Below are positions 33,365 to 44,175 of a stretch of DNA of 64,000 nt, piece after piece. The DNA comes from Oscheius sp. JU75. Its lineage: Eukaryota > Nematoda > Chromadorea > Rhabditida > Rhabditidae. The DNA lies in assembly GCA_037178855.1 (NCBI GenBank), contig JASJZC010000005.1, positions 9,858,001 to 9,922,000 on the forward strand. Reading direction: 5' to 3'. The number at the start of each line of letters is the position of its first letter. Position 1 is the stretch's first letter. The notes under the pieces were generated by a model. That model was not told where the DNA came from. It saw only the letters and a program-made list of their open reading frames with translations, and searched no databases. Position numbers and translations under genes: made by a program.

Positions 33365-34710
33365 TTAAGTCGCTGTACAATTAACATGTTTCATGACTTC
33401 TTCCTTTGACTCGTCTTCGAACATATCCACAATCAGATGCGTGTATAGGGGATACATTTTCTTGTCTTCGATTCTGTACTTAATGTTTCCCCATCCGCTG
33501 GACTTCCATCGCGACTCTGTTTCCTTCAGTATTGGATAGCGACAACTGAAAAATGAGAAGCATTAGGTCTCTCTGTCTCTCAGTCAAAACTTACTCATTT
33601 TCAGAGTTCCCCTTGTCTGCTGCATGCTTGTGCTTATGCATCTTGTATCGTGCTATGGATTCTGGATATCGGGTGTAGTTAAGACCAGCGAGATGGACTC
33701 TCTTAAAGGCATCGTCGTCCTCTCCTCCCCAACCCCAGAAATCGTTTGAGAAGCCGTTCATGGCCCACATTTGGTCCACTGTCTTGGCAGTTACTCCGCC
33801 AAAATTTGTCTCGAATACTAATCTGAAAAAGATGCATTTCATGAGATCCACTGATTCTTTGTCTCACAGTCTCTCTGAAACTTACGTGTAGTTATAGACG
33901 TCGATAGCCACCGACATATGTCTTGGTCTAACTGGACATGAATAGAGTATTCGATCATCCTCAGGGAGGAGATCAACGTCATGGAATATAAAACACTCCC
34001 ACGGATACATCTTCAAGGCTTCGAGGGAGCCAACGTTGAGAAGTTTGGCTCGGTTAAACGTTTGATTTGCTATCGGCTCCACGATCATGATCATGAAATC
34101 CAGCTGTTGACGATGACCAAAGTCGTGTAGATTGTTAAGGAAGATTTTCAAGTGCTCTTCTCGACAACGGTAGGGTACAATGATGGCTACTCGATGTTGT
34201 GCTAGACAGTTTTCAGGCTGACTGTGACCACCTTTTTGTATCCAGGGGTACCGGGATTCTATTATTGACCAAATAGGAACCTGGAGATCTACTCTGGAAA
34301 AATGAGTGAGAAAAAGAGAGAGAGAGAGGGAGACAGAAAGACAGAGAGACACAATACTCACTTGTAGGGTCCTTTCAGGCCAGATGGGATCACTGGGCAC
34401 GGTTCCAATGAAGAGTTTTGCACCTTCAGGGCCCAATTATTGGAAGAACCTTTGGGGTTAACGCTTCTCTTCTGAACAGCAGTCATGGAAAGCACTTGTG
34501 TCAATGGATCCAATGGATCTGGAACTTGAAATACAAGGGAGTAAATTTCACCTACCCATTTTTGGTATCACTTTAGGAGGTTCCGCTCTAAGCATTGTTG
34601 ATTCCTCTTGTGCATTTGTGTTCACTGTAGTCGAATATACAAAAATAGTTATGGCAATCACTGCCGAGATGATAAAAAAGAATGCTGATCAACAAGTTTT
34701 TTTATCATGT
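33365..34710 (-). CDS. Beta-1,4-galactosyltransferase family protein (GT7)
   Basis: Minus-strand exons: N-terminal part about 34558-34710 with a membrane helix (AVIAITIFVYSTTVN), about 34362-34524, 33886-34293, 33595-33822 and 33365-33545. The catalytic exon reads IIVPYRCREEHLKIFLNNL, FNRAKLLNVGSLEAL and CFIFHDVDLLPEDD, where DVD is the metal-binding motif of the family. The next reads FETNFGGVTAKTVDQMW, NGFSNDFWGWGGEDDDAF and YKMHKHKHA; the last ends VMKHVNCTAT. All hallmark motifs of GT7 are present, so it should transfer Gal or GalNAc to terminal GlcNAc in the Golgi. The start Met was not placed: no ATG lies cleanly in frame before the membrane helix, so a further 5' exon is likely. Confidence 0.85.
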
Positions 34711-36286
34711 AAAGAAACAATGTCACCTATTCGTTGTGTATGAAAAGATGAGATCATAGCAAGCGGAGAGACGCCGAGCGAAGAACGGTCCTGATGGTAA
34801 TCTGAAACACTTTCGCCGATAATGTGTCGGGATCGAACTTGGATCCAGCGAATCGAAAGAGTAAACAGAAAACCATGGTAGCGTTTTGCAATCTTGTCAT
34901 ATCTGTAAAGAAAACAGGGAAACTTATGAATTGCATTCTATTCATGATTTCTCGATAGAAGTCTTTATACAGAGTTCGCTATCGAACGGGGACTAGTGCC
35001 TATTGAATCTGGAGAAAAGAATATGAAACGCAAAGTTCATGGAAACTGTAGAGGCTTACCATTGGAAAAACAGGTTATCTGCTTTGAAGTTCATAGAAGC
35101 GAAATATGTTCCCTTTGTTCATGTAACCAGCTGCCGACGGCAGCTTTGCAGGCGCTTTTTACAGAAAGGCTCTTGTTGACTCCAAAGCATTCGTATTTGA
35201 TTTAGACCCAGAGTTCAACCCTAGAAACGTCCAGATGCCAATTTTTCCGGCTGCCGCACTTTGAATCGGCTCTCTGTCGGAACCCAGTTTGGCCCCATAG
35301 TCGAACCCGAAACGTTTATTCTGGAAGGAACCAATATATTTCAGGCAATGTGATCTCTACGACGCCCCGGACAGCTTCATTCCTTCCCATTATTTGAAGC
35401 TCCTAAATGATGGATATCATTACGATTACCGTATAGTTGGCTATGCATCATTATAAAGATTTAAATGTGGTTATTTTCCCGCTAAATGGCCGATTATTTG
35501 CAAAATCTGCGTGATGCCGCGACGCAGACGCTGCGCATATAACCACCAGCTGTTTTGCACTGTTCCAGCGGTGGTTCCACTATTCTATCTCTACTAAATT
35601 TATTGCTCTTTGGTCCTCATTTTTCCTCTGTTTACTTTTGTCCGAAAAGCAACGAATATCGATTTGTGGGTTCGATAGCAAACTTTTGACAGTTTTGTAC
35701 CCCAATCAGTCGTTCCCCCGCTCCCATATTTTCTGGGAAACTTTTTTTTCTACGAATTAGTTTTGTAAACACTTGAATTGTAAGAGCTCTTAATTTCTAA
35801 CTGTCTTTATGAGGAAAATTAACGTGAAATGCAAATCAGTGTGAACATCGAGATGCAGTTTTGAACACACGGTTTTTATAGGTTTTCTAGTAGTTTCCTT
35901 ACCGGATTTCCAGTGCGTTTAACTAATTTGTTAAGCATTTTGTAAGCAGTCCATGATTTCATCTATTTCAATCGTTTCTCCTGTCAGCTGGATCTGGAAT
36001 AGCGAAGCAACGCAATTCTTGCCGGAGCTGCATTCTTGGATATCGACCTCTAGTCTGTTGCTAATCTGTTATAGGTCTGTTTTACATCAAACCACCAAGT
36101 TTACTTCGTTACAAAACTATGAACCTCAAAAATTTATATCGACTTTGTCCCTTATTTGTTTCGCTTTGCGTCTGTTAGAAGCACGCTGTTCTCCCATTCA
36201 TCCTCATTCTCTCACCTTGGTCTCTGTCCTCTCTTACTACTTCTCTACGTCACTCTTTTCTTTCAAAGCCAACTTTTCCAGGTAAA
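34711..36286. other. Intergenic between divergent genes
   Basis: Separates the minus-strand galactosyltransferase from the plus-strand H3 variant, so it holds both upstream regions. No further gene is supported; the frames seen have no motif. Confidence 0.35.
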
Positions 36287-36909
36287 ATGGTCCGTGCCAA
36301 ACAGACTGCACGCAAGCACTCCGCCGCCTTCATTCCCGTAACTCCCACCAGGAGCAATAAGGTTCCAAAGTCTTCTCATGTCTCCATGAAGAGACTCGAC
36401 ACGAAGAGAAAGGCCATCGCCAAAAAGCAGGAGAAAATCAAGGGAAAGCGACATGTCCGTGAGTTTCTTTTCATTGATTTTTATTAAAAAAAGAGAAAGA
36501 CAAAGCGGCAAAGAGGCAGAGAGACGGGGAGGCAGACTTAACAAAAACTGTTTCAGGCCCCGGCACCGTCGCCCTCAGAGAGATCCGCAAGTACCAGCGC
36601 ACCGTGGACAATGTCATCCCGCGTCTTCCCTTCCAGCGGCTGGTCCGGCAAATCTGCCAGGAACTCAACGTAAGCATCCCCTATGCTCTTTTCACAAATT
36701 TTCTGTTTCAGTTCCAGAACGAGGCCGGCAGCCGATGGCAATCTAATGCTATGCGGGCTCTTCAGGAAGCTGCCGAAGTCTATATGGTGTGCCTCTTTGA
36801 GGACACCAACCTCGCAGCCATCCACGCCAAGAGAGTCACTATCATGCCTAAGGATATCCAGCTCGTCCGTCGCCTTCGCAACGAACCCGACGTCGCCGCT
36901 AGACGCTAA
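36287..36909 (+). CDS. Divergent histone H3, probable centromeric H3 (CenH3/CENP-A-like)
   Basis: Exons 36287-36458, 36557-36669 and 36712-36909 encode 160 residues. The tail starts [13 protein letters not shown], unusually like canonical H3 (positions equal to K4, R8 and K9 kept), then becomes a divergent Lys-rich stretch about 15 residues longer than in H3. The fold begins [14 protein letters not shown]. Helix 1 has [15 protein letters not shown]. Loop 1 is four residues longer than in H3 and ends [18 protein letters not shown]; the IC, Trp and LQEAAE positions agree with CENP-A. The last part, [19 protein letters not shown], is H3-like, with an extended tail NEPDVAARR. Canonical H3 genes usually lack introns, and this one has two. 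It should form nucleosomes with H4; centromere placement is an inference. Confidence 0.8.
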
Positions 36910-37528
36910 TTTGTCTTCTGTTTCTGTATATACTGGGATCTCCTCAAAGTACACTTTTCATCTATGTCGATGGTACCATTGCGCTTCAATAGTCAGGAGA
37001 TTGTGATCCTTCCTCCATGGACTGCCAGATTGGCCCTTTTGACGCGTAGAGCAAAAACTTTGATCCTGTCGCAGAGGGAAAAGGACGGGCGGACGAAGAC
37101 TTTAGAAGAGTCCAGCGCATCGTGTATCCCGGCAAAGATTTCTCTTCCCAGCAGTTTAGTAGTTTTAGCGCTTTTACGAACGTTTGCCAGCAGTTCGCGC
37201 TGAATAGAGGAGCAGAGTAGGACCAATTTGATCAGCCTAGATCCCGCGTTAGTTGAGGATTTACCAAGACGATAGAAGCTTGTTAACTGAAACGGCATAT
37301 TCAGAGAAGAGAAAATACTTTGATTATGCCGAAGACAGGCTTGTACGTTGTCAGATCAGGCTTCCTCGCCCTCATCCAAGATTCCAAAACATCTAAACCA
37401 TGAAGGCGCGATGTCTACTCGTATTAAAGTGCTAAGGTTGCCAGAAGCTTTCGCCTGCTTGACCCCGAAAATAGATTAAAAAGGCGGTTCTGAGGGGAAT
37501 TAACAGAATTTTGTGAGGAAACCAGCTA
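36910..37528. other. Intergenic, no supported gene
   Basis: Between the H3 variant and a Ginger-like element. A 101-codon minus-strand frame (36993-37298) overlaps a 79-codon plus-strand frame; neither shows a motif. Confidence 0.35.
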
Positions 37529-40479
37529 TATATATGTTGCAGTTCAAAGTGTTTTTCAGTTCAAACTGTTCTGAACTAGTTCAAACTGTTTTGAACTAGT
37601 TCAAAGTGTTTTTATTTCCTTTCTTCTTATTTGTAAAGCGTTTTTACCATATTTGAGGATGTTTTTCGTTTTTATTTTGTTTCCATCGTACAAATCGTAA
37701 AATTATCAGTATTTTGACACACAACGACTTGACGAAACCCCCTTTAGACGTTTGTGAAGCTTCAACATCCCATTTTTATTACATTTTTGACGTCTTTTGT
37801 GATTTGTCACTCGTACCATTCGCTCGTTTTGACGATTATCTTCGATCATTTTCACAAAAATTCACCCTTTGCTGCTCTCAAGACTTCTTCTGCGCGCTTC
37901 GCAAAGTATTTTTGATGTTTTTAGTGTTTGTTGTGTATTTTATTTCATTCTCCTCTCTGATCTTTAATTTACTGATGTCAATCCGTTTAGGGTTTCTCTT
38001 GCTTCTCGAGAAAATGAATGAACCGAGCAGCGACACGAGGAGGGGCGACCGAGCGACGGAGGAACTAGACAATCAAGTTAGTTCGTTTTACTACGCGACA
38101 GTTCATCAAAAAGTATTAAATGGAGCAATATGTAGGCACACCTCGCTTTGCCGGCAGAAGTACACGAAAACCTCGATAGGAATGAAGAAAAAAAGGAAGC
38201 ACATCGTCTTCGCTTCGAAAAAAGACTCGATGTCCACCGTTCCGAACAAAAATACTCTCATTTCAAGTCAGAAGAGAATTATTGGACGATTTTCACAGCT
38301 GTACAGGAATCCACTGCGGAATCTCATGCCGAAATGGATGCACTGATGAAAAGATACAGTCAAAGGTTAGTTTTTTTAAACTAGACTCGTGTATCCTAAG
38401 TATCTCAGGTTTTCTATCGAAAAGATCAACGGGAAAGATGAACTAACTCGAAATGGAAGGATTGTTATCACCCGAAGCAGAATATTCCACATTCTATATG
38501 CGGTTCATACTGCAGGCGGCTGCTCTGGTCGTGACGTTATGTGGCCTCATGTAAAGCATTATTTCGGACTGACACAGTAAGACTTTCATAACCTCTAACT
38601 TATTGCATGTTTTTTCAGACGAATCGTTTCGCTTTACATCAGTTGCTGCGAAATCTGTCCCCTGAAGAGAGGAAAAGCGAAGAAGGGTGTCGTCGTAAAA
38701 CCTATTGTGAGCCGTACACAGAACGAGCGATGTCAAGTTAGTTATTTTTTATTAGCTCTGCTAATCTACTTACTTCAGGTCGATCTTATTGACAATCAAT
38801 CAAAGCCAGATGGAGAATACAAATTCGTCTTAGTATACCAGGACCACCTCACCAAATTCGTTCTACTTCGTCCAATAAAGGTGAAATCGGCGGAAGAGAT
38901 CACGAAACAGTTGAAATCTATTTTCGCTATTTTCGGTAAGTATTTGCTTTGATTAAAGTATACAGCTTCATTCAGGCGCCCCGAAAAATCCTTCAAAGTG
39001 ACAATGGGCGAGAATTCGAAAACATGACGGTCAGGAGTGTTTTATCTCAGTGGGGCTGCGAGTTTGTTCACGGCAAGCCGAGACATTCCCAGTCGCAAGA
39101 ATCTGTCGAACGTGCTAACAGAGATGTTGAAGAAATTCTGTACGCGGAAATGATGAGAAGAAATACTACTCAATGGGCTTCGCTACTCAACACTGTTCAA
39201 TACATCAAGAACAATCGCTATCACAGAGGAATAGGTCGCTCCCCTTTTTGCGCAATGTTCGGTTCGTTTTCAATTTTTTTTTAACAAAATCATTTTAGGC
39301 TTCGATAGCCATTTTCAAGAAGGAACAGGCTATTCTACGCTCGAGAACGAAATAGTAGTAGAAGAAGAATTCGAGGAGCTACTCGAGAACGAAGATGAAT
39401 TAATTGAAGACGATGGTCCGAATCATTTCAATCTAATCAACGCAATCGACTCACGAAACAAGGCTTTGCAAATCCAAAGGCTGGAAGCCGGTCAACACTT
39501 AGAAAATCAAGCTAAGCGTATGCTAGAAGCTTCAAATAACAGGTAACTTCCAATCTTACAAGCTGTAACTTCTTTAGGTACGGGAAAATAGAGACCGGCA
39601 CCAATATTCTGGTTGGAATACCTGTCGCGGATAGGCCCAAAGTAGGTCCTCGAAGCAGCCTCGCAGTTGTCTTGGAAGAACGAGACGGATTTTATCGGTA
39701 ACTACCCCAATATTTTTTTTTAATCTGATTCTTTAGAATTGGTACAGCTAACGGAATACTGCCCAATTGGTATTCAAGAAATCAAATACAGCCGATGCCG
39801 GAAAGATTCATCACAGCTGAGAGCGTTCCTGACACGATATTGGCTTCTTTTCGTGCTAATGTGGCTCAAGATTCAATAACTGGAGGACAAGGAGTCGCTC
39901 ACTGCTTATGTGCCATGACTTGCGATACCAAGAAATGTTCATGTCGAAAGAAGAGCCTAGTGTGCAATTCCCGTTGCCACAAAGCTAACTCAAAATGCCG
40001 CAACAAAATGTAAAATGTTATCACTAATTTTTTTGCCCCTCTTCATCCATTTTTTTATTGTTCCGTTAGATTTGCGCAATAAACAGATTATATTGCACAC
40101 ATTGTCCTTTTAGTCTTCAGTAACAATACTATAAATGAGCGAATAGGGCGAACAAATCAGAAAAACGTCAAAAACGTGAAGGAAATGGGATATTGGAGCT
40201 CCAGAATTGCCTAATGGGAACTTTTCAAGTCGTTTTGGTGTCAAAATGCTGAGAATTTTATGTTTTGATTGATGAAAAGAAAATAAAAAGGTAAAAAAAT
40301 GTAAAAACATCCAAAAATCTGATAAAAACGCACCACAAATGACTAAAAAGAAATAAAAACACTTTGAACTAGTTCAAAACAGTTTGAACTGCCGTAAAAC
40401 ACTTCGAACTGAAATAGAACACTTTGAACTAGTTCAGAACAGTTTGAACTGAAAAACACTTTGAACTGCAACATATATA
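37529..40479 (+). mobile_element. Ginger/KRBA2-like DNA transposon, element A
   Basis: Ends read TATATATGTTGCAGTTCAAA and its inverse. Each terminal region carries a row of GTTCAAACTG / GTTCAAAGTG words, several paired head-to-head as TTGAACTAGTTCAA. The two ends match for about 75 bp and then share dispersed words. Flanks are TATA-rich, so the target duplication (TATA or TA) is ambiguous. It contains one multi-exon integrase gene on the plus strand and no gag, protease or reverse transcriptase. That marks a cut-and-paste element with a retroviral-type integrase. Confidence 0.85.
38014..40013 (+). CDS. Ginger/KRBA2-like transposase (integrase, DD35E) of element A
   Basis: Exons read in one frame from MNEPSSDTRRGDRATEELD to a TAA at 40011. 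Order: a charged N-terminal domain (FEKRLDVHRSEQKYSHFKSE); a zinc-binding region (ILYAVHTAGGCSGRD ... ISCCEICPLK); an integrase core with QVDLIDNQSKPDGEYKFVL (first D), LQSDNGREFEN (second D) and HSQSQESVERANRDVEE (E), with 35 residues between the last two; an acidic stretch; a GTNILVGIPVADRPK module; and a Cys-rich tail, CLCAMTCDTKKCSCRKKS ... CNSRCHKANSKC. The core closely follows vertebrate KRBA2-type integrases (from memory of the family). Introns are short with TTTCAG-like acceptors. AATAAA follows at about 40078. All catalytic residues are present. Confidence 0.85.
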
Positions 40480-41166
40480 CAGGGTGCGCCATAATTACGG
40501 GCGCGCGCTATATCGCTAATAACTCCGTTTCTAAATGTTGGACATATAGAATCTATGATGTATAAATGCACCTCAGAAACGGGAGAATCAAATAATTGAT
40601 CACACCTGCACAGTTGATTCAGGTGGGTCTGTAAGCATCACGTCTAGGGCGCCCATTGAGACGGGTGAGTCACTGAGGTCGAAAAACGAAATCGAGAACA
40701 GCTGGGCGCGGTTGGTATCATTAAAAAGAGCATAAAAAATAATGAATAATGGCACATTCTCACATTGGTTTGTGTTGCAAATTTGGAAAAAACCATGCAA
40801 CCTGTAGTTCGTCGCGCAGTGGCTAACAAGTAAATCATGGTTTTCTCGAAGTTCCCACTCAAAAGAAAGGCGAGCAAGTGTTTTTCTCGCTTCATTTTTT
40901 ATGCGCTATAAAGTGATGATAAACTGATTTCGTTTTCTTTAATTTTATTTTTTTGCTTATTTTCGACCACCGTGACTAAACCGTCTCAATCGGCACCCTA
41001 GAAGTGTTGGTTACCGAGCCCACCTGAATCAATTGTGTAAGTGTAATCAATTATTTGATTCTCCAGTTTCTGAGGTACATTTATATACCATAGATTCTAT
41101 ATCCTCAACATTTAGAAACGAAGTTATGAACGATATAGCGCGCGCCCGTAATTATGGCGCACCCTG
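40480..41166. mobile_element. Non-autonomous maT-type MITE with long inverted repeats
   Basis: 687 bp. Ends CAGGGTGCGCCATAATTACG and inverse, flanked by TA; the inverted match extends about 125 bp inward. There is no transposase frame. The end sequence is like that of the intact element at 31136 (one base different in the first 20), a candidate source of transposase. It occupies all the space between Ginger elements A and B. Confidence 0.9.
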
Positions 41167-41172
41167 TATATA

Positions 41173-43178
41173 TATATATGTTGCAGTTCATATTGAACGG
41201 CCGTTTATATTGAACGGAACTAGTTCATATTGAACGTTCAATTTGAACTAGTTCATATTGAACGGTTTCACTCGATTTTTTTTTTTAGAAATCGAAGCAG
41301 CCAAGCGAGCGCGCGCGTTTTGTTAGTGTTTTTTTCTCACATTTCCCCGTTATTCCCTGTGTACACAATTTTTATCATTTCTTTGTTATTTCTCTCCATA
41401 AAAATTTGACAGTATAAATAGCCGTGTTTCAGCGATGGGCTCACAAATTATGCCTCAAGAGCAGCTGAAACTCGAGCATAAGAGACGATTTATCGCTAAA
41501 CTGGAAGGCTATATAAGCCAGAGGAAAGATACTCAAATCAAACCCGTTGAAAATTACGAGAAGGTTCTTGGAGCCGTTCAGCAACGTCAAGAAGGGGAGA
41601 AATTCCTTAACGATCAGGTCAGGAGAAACTACGCTACAAGGTTAGTCATTTTTGTAATCTGCAGCTTTTTCTAGGTTCGAGACTAGCATCATAAATGGAA
41701 AAACGGAACTTCTACACAATGGACAGATCGTGTTGACGCCGGCACGAGCTTTCGAACTTCTCTATGTCGCCCATTTGACTGGTGGATGCTGTGGGCGCGA
41801 TCTGATGTGGCCGAAAGTGAAAGGGTTCTATGGAATAACACAGTTAGCCCCTGAAATACTGCAAACGGATAATGGCGGGAATTTGCAAATAGCACCCTGG
41901 AATCACTCATCGCCTTGTGGCCAGGATGCAGGATCATACACGGAAAACCCCGCCACAGCCAATCCCAAGGCTCCGTCGAACGATGCAACCGTGATGTGGT
42001 GGACATAATGTTTGCTGAGATGCTGCGACGACAAACTCCTCACTGGGCTAAACTGTTGGACTACGTTCAGTTCGTAAAAAACACTAGATATCATCGAGGA
42101 ATCGGGAGGACACCGTATAAAGCTATGTTTGGTTAGTTTTCTTTTTTCTCCTACATTTCAAACCGTCAGGATATGATTATAGACTCACAAACGACACTCT
42201 GAGCATAGCCCATAATCAGGAGGTTCCAATCGACGATAAGCTAGAAGACTTTCTTCAAATCGAATCCATTGAAGAAGCTGCAGCTGACGAGAAAGAAGAA
42301 TACGTTGAAGAAGAGGAAGAAGCCGAGAAATTTTGGATCGAGCAGCAGAGAGCAATTGAAAAGGAGAGGGAAGAAGCCAGCCAATCGCTCGAACGACAAG
42401 CCGAAAAAATGCTTCGAGCATCAAATACGCAGTCAGTTTTAATTTCATCGCGTATAAAAAAGATTTTCTTAAGATTTGGTACTGTAGATGTTGGAGTTAG
42501 CGTATTGGTGGCGATCCTCGACGTAGATCGACCCAAAATAGGAGCTCGAAATCTAATGGCAGTTGTTCTCGAGCAGAAGGATGGATTCTATCGGTAACTC
42601 TTGAAATGATGGCGGATTTAGTTATTATTTCAGGCTAGGTACGTCCAAGGGACGTCTCACACAATGGTACGCCAGGAATCAACTAGATCCACTTCAAGAA
42701 TCGTTCCTTACTGCTTCAGACGTGCCCGATATCGAACTGCAGTCGTTCCGATCTGCAGTTGCCCGAGACTCCATTTCAGGAGGCCAAGGACACCAGCATT
42801 GTAATTGCAATGGCAAATGTGACACTAATCGTTGCTCCTGTAAGGCCCATAATGTTCAATGCAACAGCCGTTGTCATAAATTCAATTCAGCTTGTAAAAA
42901 CAAGTAGCTTTCTTTCTCTTTTCCTTGTGTGATTGTCATTTGCTCAATAAACACTACTCACAACCACAGTTGCAGGGGGAAAACGGGGAAATGTGAGAAA
43001 AAAACACTAACAAAACGCGCGCGCTCGCTTGGCTGCTTCAATTTCTAAAAAAAAATCGAGTGAAACCGTTCAATATGAACTAGTTCAAATTGAACGTTCA
43101 ATACAAACTAGTTCCGTTCAATATGAACTAGTTCCGTTCAATATAAACGGCCGTTCAATATGAACTGCAACATATATA
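41173..43178 (+). mobile_element. Ginger/KRBA2-like DNA transposon, element B (internally deleted)
   Basis: Same terminal TATATATGTTGCAGTTCA as element A, but the subterminal words are GTTCATATTGAAC / GTTCAATATGAAC. They are arranged head-to-head around GAACTAGTTC at both ends. It is about 900 bp shorter than A because the gene has lost central exons. Confidence 0.85.
41435..42907 (+). pseudogene. Ginger/KRBA2-like transposase of element B, broken
   Basis: Starts MGSQIMPQEQLKLEHKRRF and reads through LYVAHLTGGCCGRDLMW. The exons that carry CPLK and the first catalytic D (DLID) are missing: YGITQ is followed directly by the region of the second D. There a one-base deletion in LQTDNGG shifts the frame. 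Further on, the HSQSQGSVERCNRDVVD segment, the acidic stretch, the VLVAILDVDRPK module and the tail CNCNGKCDTNRCSCK ... CNSRCHKFNSACKNK are intact. It cannot make an active integrase. Confidence 0.85.
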
Positions 43179-44175
43179 TTTATTTATTACGTTTTTCAAG
43201 TCTATGTGAGTAGTGTAGATCTCAAGATTTTCCATTTTCGGGATAGAACTTTGGCACATGATTCAAGCAGGCATATCGGTCGGAAGTTTGCTGGGTCGGA
43301 ACCGGCTATTACCTCTGATTTTCAAAATCGGTCGTTTTCGCGATTTTAAACTCCCTCTGCTTTTTGCGGCAGTCCAGAGAAGTTGTCTGGAAATTTCCTG
43401 TCAAGTATTGAGCTTCAAGTGAGTGTGCATCAGATGTTTTGGCCACCTGCCATCACATTACAGCCCATTTGTGTGAAAATAATAAATACAGCAAGTACCT
43501 ATCTAGTGTCTCCGACGGCGTACGTCTTTCTATTTGGTTATCAATCAGAGGCTGTTCCATATCATCATTCTCAAATAATCTGGCGGTTAAAACCAACATA
43601 TTCTAATCGAAGCAAAATTAAGCTGGCACAACTTGCAAGATTGCACACGATCTAACCGTCGTTTAGTTATTAGAGCTGGGCATGTACTGGACAATTAAGA
43701 TAATGTGAAAATCGATTTCTTTCACAATCCAGACATATGACAGTAAACATGTTCGTGCTTTCACCGTATCGATCTCTCTCAAAAGCGCCGTCCGAGCTGA
43801 TGGAAATAGGGACGACTAACTGCGAGAGAAGAGAAAGCTTAAACCCCCAAATGGCCTAAAGTACGATCAGAGAAATGGAGAAACAGAGAGAAACATGCGG
43901 AGAAGATACGGAGAACACACGGACAGTCAGATCATAATCGTGCTACGTAATCCAGACGCTTAACCTTTGGAGGACACATAATGTGGGCACCGAAATCTGC
44001 AAAGTTTTCCAGCAATCATTATCACCGTGCTGCAAAAACAGTCATAGTAAGGAACAATGACTGAGTCATTAAGCAAGCAAGTAGTATAACCTGTTTGCTC
44101 AGCAGATAGATATGGACTGGTGAGTATTTGAGTCCTATCTCCGTAACCACTTTTTCATTCTTCCAGTGTTTCACT
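43179..44175. other. Intergenic with an otopetrin-type inverted fragment
   Basis: Apart from the fragment at 43485-43572, nothing is recognised until the upstream region of the otopetrin-like gene. The part from about 44010 is a diverged copy of 51670-51835. Confidence 0.4.
43485..43572 (-). pseudogene. Inverted fragment of an otopetrin-like gene
   Basis: About 85 bp are the reverse complement of 53415-53495 in otopetrin copy 2, including the codons for QIERRTPSETLDRYLL-like sequence. They match copy 2, not copy 1, across the only diverged stretch between the two. Confidence 0.7.

Noticed and set aside
36993-37298. 101-codon minus-strand frame downstream of the H3 variant
   Set aside because: It overlaps an opposite-strand frame, with no splice sites, motif or relative seen.
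37529-40479. Element A as an LTR retrotransposon
   Set aside because: It has an integrase core but no reverse transcriptase, protease or gag, and its ends are inverted rather than direct repeats.
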